Below, in pieces: positions 52,699 to 59,798 of a stretch of 64,000 bases of DNA. Every line of letters begins with the position of its first letter. Positions within the stretch are counted from its first letter, which is position 1. Made by a program: the position numbers and the translations under genes. The stretch comes from a bacterium (GTDB taxonomy: Bacteria; Myxococcota_A; Polyangia; Nannocystales; Nannocystaceae): NCBI GenBank assembly GCA_024742475.1, contig JANSYI010000027.1:1-64000 (forward strand), written 5' to 3'. The notes under the pieces were generated by a model. The model ran no database searches, had not been told where the DNA came from, and was given only the letters and a program-made list of their open reading frames with translations.

Positions 52699-53114
52699 TC
52701 GAACTCGACGCGGCCTTCGATGAAGCCGTGCTCGGTGGCGCACGAGAGCTCGATCTCGCCGCCGTGGCTGTAGAGCCGGTCTTGCTGGTCGACGGTGCGG
52801 TCGAGGCGAACGTAGAAGGTGTCGCAGTCGTCTTCGTCGAAGACGAAGCCGTCGAGGGTGCCCGGAATGAAGGCGACGACGATGGGGCCGAGCTCGGGGT
52901 CGTCGATGAACCGGACGCAGCGCTCACCATCGGCGCTGGAGACGTCGACGCCCTTGTAGAAGCCGCCGGCGCAGATGCCCGGGTCGAGCTCCCAGCTGCC
53001 GAGTTCCTCTCCGCGGACGGAGAGGTTGCCCTCGACGCGCATCGGCGGCGCTTCGTAACACCCCGACAGCGCGCAGGCAGCAGCGATCAACCCGAAGCCC
53101 AGCCGAATCCGCAT
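52686..53114 (-). CDS. Small lipoprotein
   Basis: 142 residues from the ATG at 53114: MRIRLGFGLIAAACALSGC, lipobox LSGC. The mature part is beta-rich with five cysteines and a central GPIVVAFIPGTLDGFVFDED block and a C-terminal CATEHGFIEGRVEFDGCW. This looks like a small immunoglobulin- or lipocalin-like sandwich; no family is assigned. Convergent with the phospholipase gene through the shared hairpin, and divergent from the ceramidase-like gene. Confidence 0.75.
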   Translation of the reverse strand: MRIRLGFGLIAAACALSGCYEAPPMRVEGNLSVRGEELGSWELDPGICAGGFYKGVDVSSADGERCVRFIDDPELGPIVVAFIPGTLDGFVFDEDDCDTFYVRLDRTVDQQDRLYSHGGEIELSCATEHGFIEGRVEFDGCW

Positions 53115-53187
53115 GCCATCACGGTAGCAGCGGCCCCGACGTTGGGGAAGCCAGGCTCGCTGTAAACTTGGTACACCCGAGCGCGGG

Positions 53188-55050
53188 ATGGGTGTTCGGC
53201 GAGGGATCGGGGTCGCATTGTTTCTGATGCCTGCGTGCGGCGACGGCGGCGCCGCGGCGGGTGAGGCGTCATCCTCGGGAGCGGCCACCTCCACGTCCTC
53301 GTCGACGTCGGGCTCGGACTCCACCGGCGGCCTGGAGAGCTCGTCGTCGGGAGCCGGCGATGGGTCGAGCAGCAGCTCGACCGGTGAACCCGAGCCGCCC
53401 GAGCGCCCCGAGCTGGTCTGCCCCGACCCCGACGTTCCGACCTGCGCTTCGGGAGCCGGCCCGCTGCGCGCGGCGGCGGCAGTGCGCTCGATCGTCCCGT
53501 CGTGCTTCGAGGCGTGGGTCGACGAAGACGGCAACGCGACGTTCGACAACGGCGAGGCATTTCTCGACTGCGGGTGTGACCGGCTCTGCCCCGAAGACGA
53601 GGGCTACCCCGGCCCCGATGAAGGCGAAGGTGACGAGGTCTTTCAGCGGGCCTTCATCGCGGGCTTTCAGGGCAACCGCCTCGCGACGGGTGTGCGCGGG
53701 CCCGCCGAGGGGTTGGCCGGCGAAGGCGACGGCATCGACGTGCGAGCGCTGGTGCTCGACCAAGCCGACGTGCGCGTGGTGGTGCTCGCCCTCGACACGG
53801 TGGGCATCTTTCGGCCCGACGTGACCCGGATCCGGGCTGCACTCGAGGATGCCTCGGCCGAGGTGGACTACGTGCTCGTGCACGCGCTGCACAACCACGA
53901 GGGGCCGGACACGATGGGCCTGTGGGGCGAGGGCCCGCTCGAGTCGGGCTATGACTCCTCGGTCTACGGCGCGCAGTGGCGCGAGGCGGCGCTCGAAGCG
54001 ACGCTCGAGGCGATCGCCGAGCTCGAACCGGTGACGTCGGTCCGTGTGGCGTCCATCGACGCGAGCGAGGGGCAGCCGGGCGGCGCCACCAACCTCATTC
54101 GCGACTCTCGCGACCCTTGGGTGGTCGACCCCACCGTCTCGGTGCTCTCCCTCGAGGGCCGAGGCGCGGAGCCGATCGCGACCCTCGTGCACTACGGTTG
54201 CCACCCCGAGACGCTCTCCAGCCGCAACACCCTGTTCACGTCCGACTTCGTGCACGCAATGCGGCGCACGGTCGAGCAAGGGTCCACATGGCGCCGCGCT
54301 GCGGGCCGCGTCGGCGTAGGCGGAACCGCGATCGCGATCAACGGCTCGGTCGGCGGCATGATGACGACGCTCGGCGTGTCGGTGACCAACCCCGACGGCG
54401 ACACGTTCACCGATGCTTCGTTCGACAAGGCCGACTCGATCGGGCAGCTCCTCGGCGAGGCCGCGCTCGACGCCTTGGCCGACGCGTCCGTGGCCGACGC
54501 GCCTTCGCTGCGGGTGATGGCAAACACCTTCTCGCTGCCCGTCGCCAACCCCCTATACATCTTCGGGTTCAACGCCGGCGTCATCGAGCGCGACGAGATC
54601 ACCGAAGACACGCCGCCGCAGATCGTCACCGAGATGGCCCTGCTCGAGCTCGGCCCCCTGCGCTGGCTGACCATCCCCGGCGAGCTCCTCCCCGAGATCG
54701 CCATCGGCGGCTACGACGGCTCCGCCCTGCACAGCGACGCCGCGGCGCTGCTCGACCCCGACAACTCCATGCCGCCCGACCTCGACGCCGCCCCGCAGGG
54801 CCCCTACCTGCTCGAGCGCCTCACCCCCGACGGCGGCCCCCGCCCCTGGATCGTGGGCCTGGGCAACGACGAGCTCGGCTACATCATCCCCGAGTACGAC
54901 TTCGTCCTCGCCGACTCCATGCCCTACTTCAACGAGGCCGACGGCGACCACTACGAGGAGACCAACTCGCTGGGACCACAGACGGCGGGCATCCTCGAGA
55001 GCGAGGCAGACCGCTTGATCGACTGGGCCTCCGCGACGCCTCAGCGCTGA
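53188..55050 (+). CDS. Neutral ceramidase-like lipoprotein
   Basis: 620 residues. Signal GIGVALFLMPAC with lipobox MPAC, a Ser/Gly/Thr linker (20-75), then a catalytic-like region that resembles the neutral/alkaline ceramidase N-terminal domain: an early GFQGNRLATGV, strand LDQADVRVVVLALDTVGIF, HALHNHEGPDTMG (His-x-His metal-type motif), ATLVHYGCHPETLSSRN and NGSVGGM. Neutral ceramidases are Zn-dependent amidases acting on ceramide; zinc ligands by pattern are the HNH and HYGCHPE histidines. Family membership is a pattern-based call. It ends overlapping the convergent CapA-like gene by 10 nt. Confidence 0.75.
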   Translation: MGVRRGIGVALFLMPACGDGGAAAGEASSSGAATSTSSSTSGSDSTGGLESSSSGAGDGSSSSSTGEPEPPERPELVCPDPDVPTCASGAGPLRAAAAVRSIVPSCFEAWVDEDGNATFDNGEAFLDCGCDRLCPEDEGYPGPDEGEGDEVFQRAFIAGFQGNRLATGVRGPAEGLAGEGDGIDVRALVLDQADVRVVVLALDTVGIFRPDVTRIRAALEDASAEVDYVLVHALHNHEGPDTMGLWGEGPLESGYDSSVYGAQWREAALEATLEAIAELEPVTSVRVASIDASEGQPGGATNLIRDSRDPWVVDPTVSVLSLEGRGAEPIATLVHYGCHPETLSSRNTLFTSDFVHAMRRTVEQGSTWRRAAGRVGVGGTAIAINGSVGGMMTTLGVSVTNPDGDTFTDASFDKADSIGQLLGEAALDALADASVADAPSLRVMANTFSLPVANPLYIFGFNAGVIERDEITEDTPPQIVTEMALLELGPLRWLTIPGELLPEIAIGGYDGSALHSDAAALLDPDNSMPPDLDAAPQGPYLLERLTPDGGPRPWIVGLGNDELGYIIPEYDFVLADSMPYFNEADGDHYEETNSLGPQTAGILESEADRLIDWASATPQR

Positions 55051-56135
55051 GGGCATCCGGGCGGCGGAACGATATTGTCTTCGCCCAGCACATCGCCGAC
55101 GTGGGCGCGCTCGGCCTCGAGGCCGGGCTCGCAGTCGATGACGGCGAGGTGGAGGGTGGGGGCACGCATCATGGCGATGGGGACGAAGCGCACGGCGTCG
55201 ACGACCACGGCTCCGCCAGGGGCTCGTCGAAGGTCGAGGTAGAGCACGACCGTCGTGCGGCGCGTGAGCGTCTCTTGGTCGCTCACGAAGTTGCCGAGCG
55301 AGTAGGCGATGACGCCTCCGCGGCCGTCCGTCGCGATGACTCGCTCCATGGGCTGCAGGACATGAGGGTGAGCGCCAATGACCGCAAGGGCGCCCGCCTC
55401 TACGAACGCCCGGCCCAGTTCCACGTCTCGCTGCGTGGGCTCCGGTGTGTACTGGACGCCCCAGTGGGGAGTGACGATGACGGCGTCGACCGAGGGGTCC
55501 GCGTGCAGGGACGCGACTTCTCTCAGGAGCAACGCCTCGTCGTCGTAGCAGTGCAAGACCTGCTCGGCGAGATCGGGCACCCCGTTGGTGCCGTAGGTGC
55601 ACGCCAGCCATGCCAAACGGATACCGTTGGTGTCGGTCGTCGCCGACCACGATCCCGCGCCGCCCGATCGTCGTGTTCCCGCGTGGGCAAGGCCGACGGT
55701 GTCGAGCACGTCGAGCGTGCGGTCGGCCCCGAGCGCTCCACGGTCGAGGCTGTGATTGTTGGCCGTCGAGACGACCTGGACGTTCGAGTCGATCAGGTCG
55801 CCGGCAAGCGAGGGATGGTAGTTGAAGCGAGGAAAGCCGGTGTAGACGTTGCGGTCGAACACGAGGCCGGGATCGGGCACATCTCGGCCAGAACTGTCGG
55901 TGCCAGGGGCGATCGGACCTTCGAGGTTGGCGTAGGCGAGGTCGGCGTTCGAGAGCAGCGGGAGCGCAGCGGACCACAACGAGACATAACCGTCACTCGC
56001 CCCGAAGGCCTGCTGCTGCAACGGTGCCTGCAGCAGCAAGTCGCCCACGGCTGCGATCTTCGCGGTCGACTCAGGCTCTGTGCACGCGCCGAGGAGCAAG
56101 CCGAGCAGCGCCGCTACAGCGTCACGTCGAGGCAT
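55041..56135 (-). CDS. CapA-family (poly-gamma-glutamate synthesis-like) lipoprotein
   Basis: 364 residues with a lipoprotein signal (AVAALLGLLLGAC). The rest is a CapA/PgsA metallophosphatase-like domain: AAVGDLLLQAP, ADLAYANLEGPI, VQVVSTANNHSLDRG, VIVTPHWGVQYTPEPT, VIGAHPHVLQPME and GVIAYSLGNFVSDQ. The NNH, HWG and GAHPH blocks are the metal-site segments of the family. In Bacillus CapA helps poly-glutamate capsule export; no other capsule genes lie here, so the role is open. Its first 22 nt overlap the end of the preceding lipoprotein gene. Confidence 0.88.
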   Translation of the reverse strand: MPRRDAVAALLGLLLGACTEPESTAKIAAVGDLLLQAPLQQQAFGASDGYVSLWSAALPLLSNADLAYANLEGPIAPGTDSSGRDVPDPGLVFDRNVYTGFPRFNYHPSLAGDLIDSNVQVVSTANNHSLDRGALGADRTLDVLDTVGLAHAGTRRSGGAGSWSATTDTNGIRLAWLACTYGTNGVPDLAEQVLHCYDDEALLLREVASLHADPSVDAVIVTPHWGVQYTPEPTQRDVELGRAFVEAGALAVIGAHPHVLQPMERVIATDGRGGVIAYSLGNFVSDQETLTRRTTVVLYLDLRRAPGGAVVVDAVRFVPIAMMRAPTLHLAVIDCEPGLEAERAHVGDVLGEDNIVPPPGCPQR

Positions 56136-57025
56136 GTCAGCAGGGTGCTGCGGGGCTGGTAGCCGAACGCGTCATTGTCGGCGAGGAGGTGCTTGGCGTA
56201 CTTGGCGATCAGGTTGTGCGGGCGGGGACGCAAGTACACGCCTCGCGACCCCGTGATGTCGAACAGGGGGATTTCCCCTCGCTCGTCTGGCTCGAGCATG
56301 AGCATCATGTGGTGGTGAAATCGTTTCCCACCGTGGACGCGCGATGCATGAGACACGGTGCAGAGTCGCGCGTTGCCAGGGGCAACGTCGGCGCGAACGT
56401 CATCGCGGCGAAGGATCGGTGTGGACCGAACCGTGCGTCCGTTCGGCAGGCGTTCGGGGCTGAGCCGGGCCGCGATGTTGACGAGGGCGAGCCAGCCAAA
56501 GTCCCCGTCGTGTCCACATTCTTCGGGTGCTCCCTCGACCGTGGCGAGAACGTTCGGATCGCAGCGACCGAGTTCATCGAGCTCGACCGTGGGAAGCAGA
56601 AGCAGCCGGACTGCCTCCAGGAAGCCGCCGGCGCACGAGAGGTCGTATCGACCTGGCGGCTGGTGTTCGAGCGTGCCGTCGACCTCGCGGACGAAGCCCT
56701 TCGTCGGTCCGTCGAGTCGTACGTGGCCGGTACGCTCCCACAACGCGTACGCAGGTCGTACGGGCCGGAAAGTCTGAGCCAGCGCGCCGAGAATCGCGGG
56801 CGCGTCCTTCCGCTCGAGCGCCGGGAGCATCGAGGAGTGTAGCTCCGGGTAGAAGGCGAGCGACGGATACTTCGACGCGACCGTAGGCTCGATCGGCGCT
56901 TCGGCGACGGACGGGGATACGACCGAGGGCGCCTCGGCGGGAGCAGCGTCGCTGGGCACGGGGGGTTCACGCCCGCACGCGGCGAGTACAACCAAGAGTA
57001 TCGTCGCGCGCCCGCAACGTCGCAT
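56114..57025 (-). CDS. Putative lipoprotein upstream of CapA-like gene
   Basis: 303 residues from an ATG (MRRCGRATILLVVLAAC, lipobox LAAC) with a Pro/Ala/Ser linker (20-50). The body is helical then beta, with spaced cysteines and a His cluster (GKRFHHHMMLMLEPDERGEI split) and SRGVYLRPRPHNL near the end. No family. The stop lies 22 nt inside the CapA-like gene, so the two are coupled. Possibly a partner of the CapA-like protein. Confidence 0.7.
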   Translation of the reverse strand: MRRCGRATILLVVLAACGREPPVPSDAAPAEAPSVVSPSVAEAPIEPTVASKYPSLAFYPELHSSMLPALERKDAPAILGALAQTFRPVRPAYALWERTGHVRLDGPTKGFVREVDGTLEHQPPGRYDLSCAGGFLEAVRLLLLPTVELDELGRCDPNVLATVEGAPEECGHDGDFGWLALVNIAARLSPERLPNGRTVRSTPILRRDDVRADVAPGNARLCTVSHASRVHGGKRFHHHMMLMLEPDERGEIPLFDITGSRGVYLRPRPHNLIAKYAKHLLADNDAFGYQPRSTLLTCLDVTL

Positions 57026-57066
57026 GACTGGGCACTACCACGACTTCGCCCGGCCGGGCAGCCCGC

Positions 57067-57468
57067 CTACCTGCGGCTGGCCTTCACGTGCGCGCGGTCT
57101 TCGAGCAGGTGCTCATGGCAGCGCAGGCACGAGTCGACGAGCTTGTCGGCGTTGCGGATGGCGGCCAAGTGACGCCACGCTCCACATGTGCCCGTAGCGA
57201 GCGACACCTGCGAGATCTGCGATCGGAAGGGCACCCCGATCCGGGTCGCGAGCGAATCGGCCCGGGCGACGCGTCGCCGGAGGTCAACACCCCGCACTGC
57301 AGCGTCTTGGTGGCATCGATCACGGGGATGAAACTGCGGTCGACGCGCGGGACGTCGTTGAGATCGTGCCGCTCGGTCGAGATCGCCGCGTAGGCCCAAG
57401 AGCAACATGCATCGAGCGCGGCGTCATTCTCGGGCGGGTCGGTGCGAATGGATGCCGTGCCCGATCAT
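57067..57468 (-). pseudogene. Frameshifted gene for a small CxxCH protein
   Basis: Three minus-strand frames join into one plausible protein. A start MIGHGIHSHRPARE runs from 57468, then a second frame gives CCSWAYAAISTERHDLNDV, VDRSFIPVIDATKTLQCGVL and so on, then near 57270 the third frame continues ADSLATRIGVPFRSQISQV, GTCGAWRHLAAIRNADKLVD and SCLRCHEHL to the stop at 57067. All parts show strong G/C third-position bias. CLRCH is a c-type haem motif. Two frame changes indicate a decayed gene or base-call errors. Confidence 0.55.
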
Positions 57469-57605
57469 TGCCTTCCAGTCTTGGCCAGCGTGCCCTTGCG
57501 CCGGCACAACACCGCGAGGCGATCGGCGAGCCGTTGAACTCGCCCCCCAAAGAAAAGAAACCGCGCAGCACATCCGCGTGATCCGTTTGTCCCCGCCGAG
57601 ACTCT

Positions 57606-58217
57606 ATGTCGATGACGCCCATGTGCAACCCTCCCGCGCGCGTTACGAATATCGACGATCGGACGCTCCTCGTCTTCGACGAGCTGTTCTCGAGTTCCCA
57701 GGTCCGCAACTTCGCCCACGTCGTCACACAGCTCGAGTACACCCGCCGAGCGTCGTTCGACGGGGAGTTGAACGCAAACATCGATGAGGATGCCTTCCGT
57801 CGGGCACCGTTCCTACACCCCGTGCTCGAGGCGCTCGTCGCCGAACATCGGGCAGCCATGAACGTGCCGGACACGACGACGATGTCGCACGTCTACGCGG
57901 CCGCGATGTCATCGCAGCAGCAGACGCAGATCCACTTCGACCTCGAGTCTCCGAGCGCAATCACCTTCCTATACTACGCGAACGCATTCTGGCGGCGCGA
58001 CTGGCAGGGCGAGACGGTCTTCTATGATGCCACGGGGGATGCGGCCGCCATCGTATCGCCGCGCCCCGGTCGACTCGCGATGTTCCATTCGAACATCGCC
58101 CATCGGGCCGGAGCACCTCACCGCGACGCGGCCTCCCTCCGATACGCGGTCTCGGTCTTCTACTACCCGCCCGAAGGCGGCTCGAACGAGACTCACGACA
58201 AGAACATCAACTCGTGA
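57606..58217 (+). CDS. Fe(II)/2-oxoglutarate-dependent hydroxylase (prolyl-hydroxylase-like)
   Basis: 203 residues with the facial triad of this superfamily: His110-x-Asp112 (IHFDLES) and distal His166 (HSNIAHRAGAPHRD), plus Arg179 (SLRYAVSVFYY) in the 2-oxoglutarate-binding place. Strands LYYANAFWR and GETVFYDATG fit the jelly-roll fold. Such enzymes hydroxylate side chains using O2 and 2-oxoglutarate in the cytoplasm. It opens the plus-strand peptide cluster and ends 87 nt before the precursor gene, so the precursor is the natural candidate substrate (inference). The start could also be an ATG 6 nt further in. Confidence 0.85.
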   Translation: MSMTPMCNPPARVTNIDDRTLLVFDELFSSSQVRNFAHVVTQLEYTRRASFDGELNANIDEDAFRRAPFLHPVLEALVAEHRAAMNVPDTTTMSHVYAAAMSSQQQTQIHFDLESPSAITFLYYANAFWRRDWQGETVFYDATGDAAAIVSPRPGRLAMFHSNIAHRAGAPHRDAASLRYAVSVFYYPPEGGSNETHDKNINS

Positions 58218-58253
58218 TCCGTATCGACGGACCACGTTCTCCACCACTGAGCA

Positions 58254-58274
58254 CGAGAACCCCGAAGGTTCTCG
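58254..58274 (+). promoter_or_regulatory. Hairpin upstream of the precursor gene
   Basis: CGAGAACC and GGTTCTCG form a perfect 8-bp stem with a CCGAA loop, 30 nt before the precursor start. No T-run follows. It may stabilise the precursor mRNA 5' end after processing or act as a weak terminator. Confidence 0.4.
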
Positions 58275-58304
58275 CAATACAACCCCGAAAAAGGAACGAA
58301 GACA

Positions 58305-58517
58305 ATGAGTAAGAAAGAAGAACTCCGCGAACTGACAATCGAAGACCTGGCATCTGTGCGATGCGGCGGCGGGAGCGGCGACGGCATGGGCAGCAAGGGC
58401 AAAGCCAAGGCCAAAGTCCGCGGCGATGAAGGCGAGGAATACGAGAACTCCGGCGGCACGATCAAAGGCGACGGCATCATCGGCGGAATCCCCGGCATCC
58501 TCCCCACGTTCCCGTAG
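58305..58517 (+). CDS. RiPP/bacteriocin-type precursor peptide
   Basis: 70 residues with an AGGAAC ribosome-binding site. The first 20 or so are a leader of the double-glycine class: charged, Lys/Glu-rich, then LTIEDLASVRCGGG (residues 10-23), matching the L..EDL..V.GG pattern cleaved by C39 peptidases. The likely core is 23/24 to 70: Gly/Lys/Asp/Glu-rich, no Cys, ending in a hydrophobic GIIGGIPGILPTFP with Pro63, Pro67 and Pro70. Lack of Cys rules out lanthionine or sactionine rings in the core. Flanked by hairpins (58254 and 58539), with modification and export genes downstream. Precursor role is inference from leader and context. Confidence 0.8.
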   Translation: MSKKEELRELTIEDLASVRCGGGSGDGMGSKGKAKAKVRGDEGEEYENSGGTIKGDGIIGGIPGILPTFP

Positions 58518-58538
58518 TCCTCCTCAGAACTTCACTCT

Positions 58539-58566
58539 CCGGGCCGTGCCCTCGTGCACGGCCCGG
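58539..58566 (+). terminator. Strong hairpin between precursor and biosynthetic genes
   Basis: CCGGGCCGTGC and GCACGGCCCGG form a perfect 11-bp stem with a CCTCGT loop, followed by TTTCTC. It lies 21 nt after the precursor stop and 16 nt before the next gene. A leaky terminator here would yield more precursor than enzyme mRNA, as in many bacteriocin operons. Confidence 0.7.
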
Positions 58567-58582
58567 TTTCTCCCGCAAGTCC

Positions 58583-59785
58583 ATGTCCCAACTCGCCACA
58601 ACGTCCCGCCCCGCGACCGCCGAGTTCACCTGCATCTTGCCCGTTCGGCAGCTCATGGAGGACCCCGGTGTCGAATTGGTTCGACGTGCGGCCGATGCCT
58701 CCTGGTTCTACGCCGGTGCCATTCCCCAAGCGCTCGGCGGCTGGAATCTATACCGGCCAGAGATCTACATGCCTCACGGTTCGGCGCTGGCGCAGTGGTT
58801 GGAGAATCCCGCCATGTGCCTTCGGGAAGCGAATGAGGGCGACCGCTTGATGTACGAACTCTTGTTCGCCGCGCACGACTACCTCCATGCGTGGTCGCTG
58901 CAAGAGATCGCCAGCCTCGCTCCCAAGCTCGGGGTCGGAACCACGGCGATCGATGAGGCGAGTCTCGAGGACCTTGCCTTCGTGCAGCTGGTGACGGAAG
59001 CGGCTGCAACCGTTGGGTTGGACTACTGGTATCTGTCCTGTATCGACCTCACGGAGATGCTCGACCTCGGATCGACGATTCAGTCGCTGACGATCTCCTA
59101 TCGAGAGACTCACGCTTCCGAGTACCGCCGCTTCAACCCCGACTTCGCTGTCCAAGACCCTGCGTTCTTCACCTCGATTGCGGAGTTCTACTGCACCGGC
59201 CGCTTTCCTGGCTTCGACGTCGCAAGCTTGCGGCGCAGCCCGAGAATGCTTCGCTGGCTCCGGCACGAACTGAGCTATGGGCAGCTTCAGCGCCGCTACA
59301 CCCGGATGTGGCTCCGCCACTTGGGAGGGCTCCGTACCCACGTCACCGTCGAGCAGCTCCAAGCTCCGGTGCAAGTCGACTCCCCATGGAAACGTGAGCT
59401 CCTCGGCGAACTCGGTCAACGGCTCTGGGAGAAGATCAAGAATGACTCTCCCTCGCGCCGCCGCATGGGCAACGCGCTGGGGGAGACGTCCTGGCGTGCT
59501 CCCGAGGATGGCCCGCTCGACTTTCGGTTCACCAACTTCAACGCTCTGGACGAAGACCCCTGGTCGGAGATCTCCCGCCGCGGCATCGTGCGCGATTCGT
59601 TCTCCAAGCTCGTTGACCAGGTGGCGAGCGCGCACCGTTACGACCGAGCACCCAAGTCGCTGCTTCGGGCACTGGGACACGTCCGGGAGTCCAACAGCGT
59701 CGAGCTACTCCGTCACGTCTTCGATCACCTCGAACGACTCCCGGCCGAGGGCTCCGAACCTCGCGACCTCTTCTTGATGAGCTAG
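58583..59785 (+). CDS. Unknown helical protein of the peptide cluster, possible metal site
   Basis: 400 residues, predicted mostly helical. Residues 85-180 carry Glu92, His98 and His102 (YELLFAAHDYLHAW), Glu139 (VTEAAATVGLDYWY) and Glu175/His177 (SYRETHASEYRRF), a spread of E/H ligands on helices like those of diiron or haem-oxygenase-like proteins. That metal site is a hypothesis. A basic segment (RRSPRMLRWLRHELSYGQLQ) follows, then a helical C-terminus. I do not recognise the family. It starts 16 nt past the attenuator hairpin and 13 nt separate it from the SelO-like gene, so it is likely a tailoring enzyme or precursor-binding partner. Confidence 0.75.
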   Translation: MSQLATTSRPATAEFTCILPVRQLMEDPGVELVRRAADASWFYAGAIPQALGGWNLYRPEIYMPHGSALAQWLENPAMCLREANEGDRLMYELLFAAHDYLHAWSLQEIASLAPKLGVGTTAIDEASLEDLAFVQLVTEAAATVGLDYWYLSCIDLTEMLDLGSTIQSLTISYRETHASEYRRFNPDFAVQDPAFFTSIAEFYCTGRFPGFDVASLRRSPRMLRWLRHELSYGQLQRRYTRMWLRHLGGLRTHVTVEQLQAPVQVDSPWKRELLGELGQRLWEKIKNDSPSRRRMGNALGETSWRAPEDGPLDFRFTNFNALDEDPWSEISRRGIVRDSFSKLVDQVASAHRYDRAPKSLLRALGHVRESNSVELLRHVFDHLERLPAEGSEPRDLFLMS

Positions 59786-59798
59786 CGGAGCCCGCAAC

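Noticed and set aside
57465..57719. 84-codon minus-strand frame upstream of the hydroxylase gene
   Set aside because: Overlaps the start of the hydroxylase on the other strand; no motif or signal.
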